From Sulfidibacter corallicola (GTDB taxonomy: Bacteria; Acidobacteriota; Holophagae; Acanthopleuribacterales; Acanthopleuribacteraceae): DNA of 64,000 nt. Where the stretch lies: positions 1,054,001 through 1,118,000 of the forward strand of contig NZ_CP071793.1 in NCBI RefSeq assembly GCF_017498545.1, read 5' to 3'. Shown here piece by piece: positions 8,961-17,294 of the stretch. The position numbers were made by a program, and so were the translations under genes. How positions within the stretch are numbered: the first letter of the stretch is position 1; every line of letters starts with the position of its first letter. The notes under the pieces are model-generated. The model did no database searches, had not been told where the DNA came from, and was given only the letters and a program-made list of their open reading frames with translations.

Positions 8961-9491
8961 ATGAGTCGCATCGAACCGGGCTCTCATTTGGACCACATGC
9001 TGAAGCAGACCCGTTCTCATCACATGAATTTGAGTACCATGGCCGATATGAAGGCCAACATTCTGTTGACCATGGCATCGGTCGTCATGACCCTAGCGCT
9101 GCCGACCCTCTCCGATCCGGTTCTGGGTCCGGGGGTCGTGGTGCTGATGACGTTTTCCCTGGTGACGGTTCTTCTCGCGGCCTACGTCGTGATGCCGCAC
9201 ATTTCCTTTTCCACCAAGCCCGGGCCCCACCAGGACGTGCACGACAAGCGTTTCAACATCCTGTTCTTCGGAAGTTTTTCGGCGTTGAGCTACGAGGAAT
9301 ACGCCGAGGCCATGCAGGAATTGCTGGAGGATTCCGACGCCACCTACCAAGCCCAGGTACGCGAGATTTACCAACTGGGTATCTTTTTGGCTAAAAAGAA
9401 GTTCCGATTTCTTCGCTGGGCATATCTGAGTTTCATCCTTGGCTTCATCTCCACGGCGATCGTGCTCGGCGTAAGGCTGGGTTTGCATTAG
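8961..9491 (+). CDS. DUF5706 / Pycsar-effector-like two-pass membrane protein
   Basis: 176 residues from the ATG at 8961, chosen because GGAGGGG sits just before it; an in-frame upstream extension has no such site. The N-terminal helix reads HHMNLSTMADMKANILLTMA, close to the signature of DUF5706, the transmembrane effector family of Pycsar antiphage systems. Two hydrophobic segments follow at about 30-75 (MASVVMTLALPTL and VVLMTFSLVTVLLAAYVVM), and a third ends the protein (about 152-172). Known role of the family: a cyclic-nucleotide-activated membrane protein that impairs the membrane. No cUMP/cCMP cyclase gene is adjacent, so a defence role is unproven; a housekeeping homologue is equally possible. 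The divergent neighbour makes c-di-GMP. Confidence 0.65.
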   Translation: MSRIEPGSHLDHMLKQTRSHHMNLSTMADMKANILLTMASVVMTLALPTLSDPVLGPGVVVLMTFSLVTVLLAAYVVMPHISFSTKPGPHQDVHDKRFNILFFGSFSALSYEEYAEAMQELLEDSDATYQAQVREIYQLGIFLAKKKFRFLRWAYLSFILGFISTAIVLGVRLGLH

Positions 9492-9535
9492 CCCGACCTT
9501 CGCAATTCAGGAGGAACTCTGGGGGAACTCTGGTG

Positions 9536-10022
9536 AGGAACTCTGGGGACACCCACGATTCGATCGAGCCCAACTCTCCATGGTGAGGAACTCTGGGGAC
9601 ACCCACGATTCGATCGAGCCCAACTCTCCAGGGGAATTGGGACACCCAAAAACCGGGACGGGGAACTCTGGGGACACCCACGATTCGATCGAGCCCCAAC
9701 TCTGGGGACACCCACGATTCGATCGAGCCCAACTCTCCAGGGGAATTGGGACACCCAAAAACTGGGACGGGGAACTCTGAGGACACCCTCGATTCTATCG
9801 AGCCCAACTCTCCAGCAGGGATTGGGAGGATGGAACTCTCTCGCGGGGATGAGGACACCCACAAACCGGATTGGTGGGAATTGGGGGGATGAGGACACCT
9901 GGGGGGATGAGGACACCCACAAACCGGATTGGTGGGAATTGGGACACCCACAAACCGGGACGGGGATTGGAACACCCACAAATCGGGGATGAGGAAATCG
10001 GGGATGGGGACACCCACAAACC
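9536..10022. repeat. GGGACACCC repeat array D
   Basis: More than ten cores in the GGGACACCC orientation on the top strand, in the convergent gap between the DUF5706-like gene and the PKS-like gene. The left half is built from a larger unit: GGAACTCTG, core, CACGATTCGATCGAGCCCAA, CTCTCCA. This recurs about every 50-70 bases (9536, 9585, 9660, 9705, 9770). The right half uses ACAAACCGG(G/A) spacers. Units are far more alike within the array than between arrays. Frames through it are low-complexity and not credible genes. Confidence 0.85.
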
Positions 10023-10068
10023 GATCCAAGTACGATCTGCAGATCCGAGTCCCGTTTATCATGTTCCT

Positions 10069-13000
10069 TCAGGGTGACCGGAGGCGCTCGTTGAGTTCGC
10101 CCGCCAGGTTGCTGATGTTGGGCTCGCGCATCATCGCGTCGCGGGTGCAACCAGCCCGTCGCTCGGTGAGCTGGGCGCCCTTGAGATGGGTCAACCAGTT
10201 GGTGGTCCAATTCAGGTCTGAAACGTCGGTACCGCAACGAACCCAGTACAAGTCGAGCTCTGCTTTCAGCGCTTCCACCTGGTGCTTCAAAATGGATTTT
10301 TGGTGGAATCGCGAAAGGCCGATCAGATGGTCCAACAGCTTCCGCAGTGGCTTCTTCTTGATGGGGACGTTCCCCTTTTTGGCCAGGAACTCAGCGGCCT
10401 TTTTGAGCCGGGCCTTGGATTTCTGCGTGAGGAGGTCCGCCGACGCCAGCAAGGGCTCCACCTGCCACATCAATCCCAACTGGTTGCAGATGCTTGCCAG
10501 CAGGTTGGGTTCCTCCAGGCGCAACAGAGACTCGATGATCGGCGCACCTGGCGCGGGGCAATCGAGAAAAATCAGTTGATAGCGGCGTTTGGGTTGGTCT
10601 TGGGCCAACAGGCGAACCAACTCGTGAGCGTAGACACCGGTCAGACCGAAGGCCATCAGCCGAATTGTGGTCCCAGTGCTTCGGGCCTGTACGGGGCCGC
10701 GAAAATGGGCCGCGAGTTGCCGAACACCCTGGATGGGTTTCTCGCTCGGTTGCACCCCGGGCGCCGTTAGGCCGTAAACCGGTATTTCCGGATCGAGGTA
10801 GGGCAGGAGACCGTGAAGCCAGGCCGCGGTACCGCTGAGATCGGGCAGGCAGAAGACCGGATCCAAGATTCCGTTCTTTCGATAGGGCGCGATCGAATGG
10901 GTCAGGGTTCGTTCCAAGGCATCCGATTCGATGCCGAACGCTTCGAAGGGATTGGGTCCCTGCGTTCGAATCTCGGTTTCGGCGAGGAACGAGGAATCGA
11001 TGGTCGTATCCTCGGCCGAAGTATCGAGAGTAACGTTGCTTTCCTGGGGAACCGGAGCTTCGCCCGAAGGTTGAACCGAGGAAGTGTCGGCTTCTCCCCC
11101 GGGAGGGTCGGGAACGAGGCCCGAAGGCAGTTCGGTGGACTCGATCTCCGATGGCACGTCGAGATCGTTTGTGGGTATCCCCACTCGGGCGCTTTTCGTG
11201 GGTGTCCCGAAGTCGCGATCGAGGCCATCGATGGGTGTCCCCACGTCATCGGTGATGGGTGTGTCCATGTCGAACTCATTGGTAGGGGTCCCGACAGTGT
11301 CGCGCAGGAGATCAAGTTCAGTGGGTGCGTCCATATCGAGATCATTGGTGGGTGTCCCAAATTGGAGGGGGTCATCTTTGGTGGGTGTCCCCAAGTGATC
11401 GATCCAAATCGGCATCGCGGTGGCTTCCGAGACCAGAGGTCGGTTCTGGAAGGGAATCGGAGGATCCGAGGGAATCGATTCCTTCGATTTCAGTGGGTGT
11501 CCCGATTCCTCTTCTCCCGGTCGGTCTTCGATATTTGTGGGTGTCCCCAACGGCGGTTGGTCTTCGATATTTGTGGGTGTCCCGAACGGAGCTTCCATTT
11601 CAATATTTATGGGTGTCCCGAAAGGGGATTGTGGGTGTCCTGGTTGTTGTTCGCCGACTGGCGCTTTCGCAACGGGTGCTTTTCCCGGTTGCTGATTTTG
11701 TGGGTGTCCCGGTTGTTCTTTTCCCGGTTGCTGATTTTGTGGGTGTCCCGGTTGTTGGTTTGTGGGTGTCCCGAAAGGGGATTGTGGGTGTCCCGGTGGT
11801 TGTCCTCCCGGTGGTTGTTCCTTTTGGGAGGGATCGAGATCGTCCGAGAGGGCGGCTCCCTCCTCCGCTTCGGCCTGCATGGAGGTCTGGGAGGTCACCA
11901 ACTCGCGGATTTCCAGCGCCTGCTCCGATGCTTCTTCAGGTCCCGGAGCAGGAGGCAACGGCTCTGTCGGCGCTGCAAACATCGGGGGGAGCGTCGGCAG
12001 GGTGGAGGTGTTATCGGTGTCCTCGTCCACCCGATCCCTCTCGGTCTCCTTTTCCGGTGAGCTCTGCCAGGTTGCGCCATTCTCCGGAACGGCTGGCTCG
12101 ATCGGTGGCGACTCGATGGTGTCGAGAGATGATTCTTCCCCTTCCATGGGAGCCAATGCCGGGGATCGATCGATCCATTCGGTGGTGTCCGCCAACATTT
12201 CGGACATCGAGGGCCAGAGTGCAGCGAGATCCCGCAATGGATAGGGCGGCAACTCGCAGGGGGTGTACCCCTTCAGCAGGTCCGAATCGGGCCAGATCGG
12301 GTAGGCACCGTGCACCCAGAGATGTGCCGCGGCGGCCAAACCGGTCAGGTCTTCGGTATGGGGTTGGGCCTGGCGAGCGTGGCTCTCGGGAACCGTTCCC
12401 CGGAACAGTTTGCAGGCATCCTCGGCTTGGCCGCGCAAAAAGGCGTGAAGGGCACCGTGCAACTCTTCCCGAGTGGCGGCCAGCACCACCAGGCGCTCGC
12501 CGTGAGCCGGCCTGCGCCGCAGCGCGACCGCGATGCGAGGAAGGAACGCCTCGGAACGCCGCTTGGCGTGGGCATCCAACCGGCGGACCCATTTGGCGAG
12601 TGTATCCTTGTCCGAAGCCGAGATACAGAAGGCCAAGGGCTGCGAAGGTGCGTCGAGCGGCGATTTGTCGCGAGGACAGGAGAGGAGGAACCGGGCGCGA
12701 CCGCCATCGATGAAGGAACCCAAGACAAGGGCGTTGGGTGTCGACGAAAAGTCGTCGTCCCGTTTTTGCGGGCGATCCTGGTCCAGGTTGGTCAAGGCCC
12801 GGACCACGGCGAACAAGCCCTCGACCGGGCCGCTGTCTCCCAGTAAATCGCGGAACGTGGGGCCCGCGGAAAGGCCGGCCGCCGGAAAGCGCCGCGTGGC
12901 ATGAGTACGCCACGACGTGAGCGATGGCGCGGTGCCGCACCACTCCAACCGGGTGATGTCCTCGGCTTCCAATTCATGGCGGCGCAAAAGCTGGTCGAGC

Positions 13001-16000
13001 AATCGACCCGGCTCCTGGGAAGCGGGCCCCTCGGGATTGGGGTTCCGCGCCGCGTGATCGAAATCGATTTCGCTTGCGAGCACGGCTGCATGGACGGGCA
13101 GGCACAAGGCACGCGCCATGTCTTCGGTGGTGAGCAGCAGGGCCACACCGCCGTCGCTGGGAATGTGCCGATTGCCGCCGGACACGGTGTCCGCCGGCGT
13201 GCCGCTACCGCGCGACGGCGGCGCCAGGGTGACGGCACCGACCAGGGCGAGATCGCACTCACCCCGCTGCAGTGCGCCGGCGGCCAGGTGAAGTGCGGCC
13301 AATCCGGCATCTTCCGAGCCGGACAGCGTCAGGACCGGCCCGCCGCAGTTCAACAGTTGCGCGGCTCGGGCGCCCAACGCGGCGACGGAACGCGATTGCT
13401 CCGAGGTCGGTAACCGATCCAGCAGGGAATCACCCAGACTCAAATACATCCCCGTGACCATTTGGCGCGTCACCGCCTCGCCGTTGATCGAAGTCGGAGC
13501 CAAACCGGCCTGGCAACGGGCCTGAACCGCGAGTTCCAACCAGTGGCGCAGGCGCGGATCCAGTTCACGGGCCTCGGTGGGCCGCAACCCCAGGAAAAAG
13601 GGATCGACGCTGCGCCAGCGGCCCATGTTCAAACGAGGGCACTGGTCGCCGAGCGATTCCAACAACGGCTCTGGCACCGGGCTCGGGATATCCTCGGGAT
13701 AAAGGTTGCAGCTCAGCCGAATCCGGTCTTCGCCCGTCGGGAAGCGGCAGGCGATGCCAACCACCACGACCTGCTTCATCGGAGGAGTGAGGGTCAATCG
13801 GTCCGCTACCGGAGCGGGCGGTTCGAGCGGGCGTTTGGAAGGGGCGGCCGAGGTTTCGGGGGCGTGTGCGGGGTACACGAGCACTCGGTCGTACTCCCGA
13901 TCGAGAAGCTGCTCCAGGGCCCCCAAGGCCGCATCGCGACTGATCGGCCACACGTCCATGGGCGAATCGGCCGAGCCCCGCACAGCTTTGTCGGCGGGCC
14001 ACCAGGCCGGCCAGCTCAACGCGCGGGTCCAGCCCTGGCGCTCCTTCTCGCGCACCCAGGTATTGCGATAGTGGGCGAAGCCGACCAGAAAGCCGTCCGC
14101 CAGGCCGTCGGCAGATCGGCCTTCGCCGCCCAAGGGTCCCGGAAGGCGCGAAAAAAGGGTGAAGAAGCGCAGCGGCTCGGTACTGGTGACCTGATCCAAA
14201 ACCATGGTTCCGTTGATTTTGGGCCAGATGATGCGTTCGAAGGCCTCCAGGCTTTCTTCCAGGAAGGGTTCTTCCTTGCCGCGTCCGGCGCAGTGAAAGA
14301 CACCCTGAATCGGGCCGAGCTCGGTCTTGGCGTCGCTCAGTGCTTCGTACATCTCCTCCGGGTCGGACACGTCTGCGGAACGGTACATGATCAGGCTTCC
14401 CTGGGCGCGAAGCCGCTGGAGAAAACTCTCGACCGCGGTATCGGCTTTACGCCGGCCCACCAACAGCAGGTTGGCGCGGTACCTGGTGGCCAGATACTCG
14501 GCGAGCACGCTGCCCAGGGATCCCAGGCCGCCGGTGATGAGGTAGGTTTCGCCGGGTTCCAGCACCGAGGGAAACTCCGACAACGGCGGCGTGGCGATTT
14601 CGGTGGTGACCCGACGCGAGCGGTGACCGCCACGGTAACGGATGATGCCGCCGGGGGCCAGGTCCGGGTCGAGTTCCTGGGCCACGATTTCGGCCAGATC
14701 CGCGCCACGCCGGAGATCCGTGTTCAAGGTGCGGATGTCCAGGTGGGATTCCTCGGCCTGAAGCGCCTCGGCGAAGCCGGCGATACCCTCGAACAGCGGA
14801 TCGGGGGCGAAACTGAGCAGTCGGATGGTTCGGTTCCATTTCGCCGCAACCCGAATCGCCGCACGGCACAGGTAAAAAAGCTGGTTGATGGTGTTCAACG
14901 TGTGGATCTGGAGACCGGAGCGGCTGACGACCGCTTTTTCCTCCCAACCCAGGGACTCCCAACTCCACAGGTACACCAGGTTGAGCGTGCCCGAGGATTG
15001 TTCCAGGCAAAACTCCAGGGCGCGATCGTAGTGGTCGGCGCGATCGGGACGCACGTCGATACAGACGGTGTCGTCCCCGTCGTCGTGGGTGGCGAAATCG
15101 GATGCGGCCTGCATCAGGTGAAATCGCGAATTCGGGAACCGTTTCCGCAGCGAGACCACCAACCCGTTTTCGTGACTGAGGAGAACCAGGTTGGTCGGGA
15201 TGTGCGGCGTGGGCGCCTTGGGATCGGAATGCCAACGCAGCGTACGGAAGCTCAGCTCGTCCGCCGGCATGGCCGTTTCCGAAACCGGAGGAGGGGCTGG
15301 TTCGACCGGGTGGGGCGACTGAACGGCCTGGGGATCGATGGCTTGGATGTGGATGCCGCTCATGAACATCACCAGGCGTCCGTAAGGGTTGAATACCTCG
15401 AAATGGGTTCCCGGGTCGATTTCGGGATTCCAGTCGTCCCGTGCCGCGGCGCACACGACCGTGCAGGTCGAGCCGACAGGTTCGAACCAACGTACTTCGC
15501 CGATCGATGCCGGGAGCAGCGGCAACGTGCCGGCCTCGTCGGGGGCCAAGGTCGCCGAGATCGCCAGTTGAAATGCGGCCTCCAAGAATGCCGGTTGCAG
15601 GAGGAAATGGTCGGAAAGACGGTCGGCCTGTGGGGGGAGATGCAATTCCGCCAGCCGGTTTTTCTCGTGGTGCCACGTGGTCCCGGTGGGTCGCAGCATT
15701 TCCCCGAGGGTGGTTTCGCGACCGGGGAGCGGTGCGAACAAGACCCCGACATCTTGGAGGAGGGTCGATTTTTGTTTCAGGGCATCCGGTTGCGGCGGCT
15801 CCTGTTCCCAGACTTCGCCCGGATGGCACTCGGCCATCAGATGTAACTGGCGCCGTTCTTCGCGTTCGTCACCTTTGGCCGGTCCGCTGCTGACGACGAC
15901 GCGGTAGAACGGGTCACAGGCCGCGAAGTCGAGGCGCAGAATGCGAGGCTCGTTGCCGTGCAGGACCAGGAGATCGTGGAAGGCGATGTGTTGCAGGCGC

Positions 16001-16170
16001 GGACGCGCGATCGACAAGGGCTCGCGCGCGGCCTTGAACACCAGCTCGAGCAGGGCCAAGGGTGGGAAGACCTCCGCCCCGAAAAGATGATAATCGCGCA
16101 GCAGCAAGTTTTCGGGATCGATATCCAGCTCGAAGGTTTTGCCTTGTAAGCCCATGTACGAAATCTCCAT
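10069..16170 (-). CDS. PKS-like pseudo-megasynthase: DH-KR-KS-repeat linker-TE, catalytic residues replaced
   Basis: 2033 residues with polyketide-synthase domain order but wrecked active sites. Residues 1-270 are DH-like: H28 is present, and the second motif is QPAFLEAAFQ with Glu for the catalytic Asp. About 540-790 is KR-like with an intact GGLGSLG NADPH loop, but GEGRSADG replaces the catalytic Tyr by Ser. About 800-1150 is KS-like (VVGIACRFP): the nucleophile Cys is E953 (SGSEDAG), the first His is C1078 (EWCGTAP) and the second His is D1112 (LLGDSGPVEG). A post-KS linker follows to about 1350. Residues ~1455-1670 carry GTPTN/GHPQ repeats. About 1760-2033 is TE-like, with the Ser of GxSxG aligned to G1842 and the C-terminal His lost (MMREP context). 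No AT or ACP, and no biosynthetic neighbours. Either a scaffold or a decayed protein; the open frame over 6.1 kb argues for selection. ATG at 16155, better placed behind GGAG, is an alternative start. Confidence 0.8.
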   Translation of the reverse strand: MEISYMGLQGKTFELDIDPENLLLRDYHLFGAEVFPPLALLELVFKAAREPLSIARPRLQHIAFHDLLVLHGNEPRILRLDFAACDPFYRVVVSSGPAKGDEREERRQLHLMAECHPGEVWEQEPPQPDALKQKSTLLQDVGVLFAPLPGRETTLGEMLRPTGTTWHHEKNRLAELHLPPQADRLSDHFLLQPAFLEAAFQLAISATLAPDEAGTLPLLPASIGEVRWFEPVGSTCTVVCAAARDDWNPEIDPGTHFEVFNPYGRLVMFMSGIHIQAIDPQAVQSPHPVEPAPPPVSETAMPADELSFRTLRWHSDPKAPTPHIPTNLVLLSHENGLVVSLRKRFPNSRFHLMQAASDFATHDDGDDTVCIDVRPDRADHYDRALEFCLEQSSGTLNLVYLWSWESLGWEEKAVVSRSGLQIHTLNTINQLFYLCRAAIRVAAKWNRTIRLLSFAPDPLFEGIAGFAEALQAEESHLDIRTLNTDLRRGADLAEIVAQELDPDLAPGGIIRYRGGHRSRRVTTEIATPPLSEFPSVLEPGETYLITGGLGSLGSVLAEYLATRYRANLLLVGRRKADTAVESFLQRLRAQGSLIMYRSADVSDPEEMYEALSDAKTELGPIQGVFHCAGRGKEEPFLEESLEAFERIIWPKINGTMVLDQVTSTEPLRFFTLFSRLPGPLGGEGRSADGLADGFLVGFAHYRNTWVREKERQGWTRALSWPAWWPADKAVRGSADSPMDVWPISRDAALGALEQLLDREYDRVLVYPAHAPETSAAPSKRPLEPPAPVADRLTLTPPMKQVVVVGIACRFPTGEDRIRLSCNLYPEDIPSPVPEPLLESLGDQCPRLNMGRWRSVDPFFLGLRPTEARELDPRLRHWLELAVQARCQAGLAPTSINGEAVTRQMVTGMYLSLGDSLLDRLPTSEQSRSVAALGARAAQLLNCGGPVLTLSGSEDAGLAALHLAAGALQRGECDLALVGAVTLAPPSRGSGTPADTVSGGNRHIPSDGGVALLLTTEDMARALCLPVHAAVLASEIDFDHAARNPNPEGPASQEPGRLLDQLLRRHELEAEDITRLEWCGTAPSLTSWRTHATRRFPAAGLSAGPTFRDLLGDSGPVEGLFAVVRALTNLDQDRPQKRDDDFSSTPNALVLGSFIDGGRARFLLSCPRDKSPLDAPSQPLAFCISASDKDTLAKWVRRLDAHAKRRSEAFLPRIAVALRRRPAHGERLVVLAATREELHGALHAFLRGQAEDACKLFRGTVPESHARQAQPHTEDLTGLAAAAHLWVHGAYPIWPDSDLLKGYTPCELPPYPLRDLAALWPSMSEMLADTTEWIDRSPALAPMEGEESSLDTIESPPIEPAVPENGATWQSSPEKETERDRVDEDTDNTSTLPTLPPMFAAPTEPLPPAPGPEEASEQALEIRELVTSQTSMQAEAEEGAALSDDLDPSQKEQPPGGQPPGHPQSPFGTPTNQQPGHPQNQQPGKEQPGHPQNQQPGKAPVAKAPVGEQQPGHPQSPFGTPINIEMEAPFGTPTNIEDQPPLGTPTNIEDRPGEEESGHPLKSKESIPSDPPIPFQNRPLVSEATAMPIWIDHLGTPTKDDPLQFGTPTNDLDMDAPTELDLLRDTVGTPTNEFDMDTPITDDVGTPIDGLDRDFGTPTKSARVGIPTNDLDVPSEIESTELPSGLVPDPPGGEADTSSVQPSGEAPVPQESNVTLDTSAEDTTIDSSFLAETEIRTQGPNPFEAFGIESDALERTLTHSIAPYRKNGILDPVFCLPDLSGTAAWLHGLLPYLDPEIPVYGLTAPGVQPSEKPIQGVRQLAAHFRGPVQARSTGTTIRLMAFGLTGVYAHELVRLLAQDQPKRRYQLIFLDCPAPGAPIIESLLRLEEPNLLASICNQLGLMWQVEPLLASADLLTQKSKARLKKAAEFLAKKGNVPIKKKPLRKLLDHLIGLSRFHQKSILKHQVEALKAELDLYWVRCGTDVSDLNWTTNWLTHLKGAQLTERRAGCTRDAMMREPNISNLAGELNERLRSP
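11170..11800 (-). repeat. GGGACACCC repeats expanded in frame inside the PKS-like gene
   Basis: About a dozen exact and several variant GGGACACCCACAAA units on the coding strand. They are read in two phases: GGG-ACA-CCC-ACA-AA gives GTPTN, and GGA-CAC-CCA-CAA gives GHPQ. The protein has about ten GTPTN-type and about five GHPQ-type units between residues ~1455 and ~1670, in a Pro/Gln/Asp/Glu-rich linker. The core is the one that fills intergenic arrays. One flank (ATTTCAATATTT before the core at ~11600) closely matches the array at 22735-22765. Confidence 0.85.
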
Positions 16171-16255
16171 GATCGATGCGATGAGGGGGCCGAGATCGAA
16201 CGAACGACCGAAAATCGGGTGATTCCAGTATCTGTTGCACGGTTCGAAACCACCT

Positions 16256-16261
16256 ATTATA
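16256..16261 (-). promoter_or_regulatory. Candidate -10 element (TATAAT) upstream of the PKS-like gene
   Basis: A perfect minus-strand TATAAT lies 85 bases before the PKS-like start. No good -35 is seen 16-18 bases upstream, so it is a weak candidate. I recognise no gene, hairpin or repeat in the remainder of 16171-16633, the divergent gap to hsp20. Confidence 0.3.
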
Positions 16262-16633
16262 ACGAACCTCTACCGCGGCCGAACACCTCTGCCGGAAGGG
16301 GACCGATTTTTTGCGGAAGGTCTTCGTTTCCCAAGTGGTGTAGAATAGATGGCGCTTCTCCCCGAGATCCTTTGACCACGACTTTCCTGACGCGAACAGG
16401 TGTGGGGGTATTTGGGGAACTCGGTCCGAGATCGGCGTGACGGTCCTTCGCAACGGATGCCGAACCATCGGGTCGCAACGCGTGCAACCACCTCGAAACT
16501 GAGGTGGATCCATGGTTGGCGAACGGAATCGAAGTCGCTCACCCATGGCCAACCGGCTGCGATCTGGAAAGGATTTCATCGAGGGAAGCGTGTGATTCGG
16601 GGTCGAAAATTTCGATTTCGAACGGGAGGTTAC

Positions 16634-17086
16634 ATGCAGAGAAAATTTCGAACGGAACAGGGTTCTCTCAGTATCGAAGAGCGCCAATGCGCGGGACACC
16701 AATCCGATCACAACCCGCTTGCCGGCGATTTGGGGTCGGGGCTGCAGTGGCGATTCAGTAACCGTAAAACGGCCTGGCGTCCACCCACCGATGTCTACGA
16801 GACGGGGTCGCAGGTCGTGGTGTGCGTCGAGGCCGCCGGTATGTTGGAAGAGGACTTCTCGGTGACCTTCAAACAGGATTGCCTACAGATTCAGGGCGTA
16901 CGCCGCGAACCGCGCGACGTGCGCGGCTATCAACAGATGGAGATTCTCTACGGTGAGTTCATCACCGAAGTCAGACTGACGTCGCCGATCGATACCGACT
17001 CGATCGTGGCACAATACCGCGACGGTTTCTTGAAGGTGACGCTCGAAGTTCGGAAACCCCATGAGGTGGCGGTGCACGAAACCTGA
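16634..17086 (+). CDS. Small heat-shock protein (Hsp20 / alpha-crystallin family)
   Basis: 150 residues from ATG 16634, chosen for the GGGAGG four bases upstream. The alpha-crystallin domain spans about 50-145: PPTDVYETGSQVVVCVEAAG, then an EDFSVTFKQDCLQIQG strand pair, and the C-terminal YRDGFLKVTLEV matching the conserved GxLxxxxP-type strand. Known role: ATP-independent holdase that binds unfolding proteins as oligomers in the cytoplasm. The gene lies 208 bases upstream of lon in the same direction, a sensible proteostasis pairing. I could not identify a heat-shock promoter. Confidence 0.92.
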   Translation: MQRKFRTEQGSLSIEERQCAGHQSDHNPLAGDLGSGLQWRFSNRKTAWRPPTDVYETGSQVVVCVEAAGMLEEDFSVTFKQDCLQIQGVRREPRDVRGYQQMEILYGEFITEVRLTSPIDTDSIVAQYRDGFLKVTLEVRKPHEVAVHET

Positions 17087-17294
17087 GTCGGCGCGCGCTG
17101 CCGCGAGCCGGGCTCGCGATCGCTTCGGACGACGGCACGAATGGGTTCGGGCCCGCGATCATGGTATTTGCGTCGGGCTCGACCCGCGCGCGGAATGTTG
17201 ACCTACTCGAAAGGGAATGAATGGTTTCCCTCGCTGTGTACTTGAGATAAAGTCCACGAAAGCTTTTAGGACAGGTTGGATACGGAGGACATAC

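Noticed and set aside
9445-10237. Open frames through array D giving GVPIP/GCPN-rich proteins
   Set aside because: They are translations of the repeat core and spacers, begin inside neighbouring genes and lack ribosome-binding sites. Similar frames in arrays C, E and F are rejected for the same reason.
10069-16170. Functional polyketide biosynthetic gene cluster
   Set aside because: No AT, ACP, tailoring or transport genes nearby, and catalytic residues of the single PKS-like protein appear replaced.
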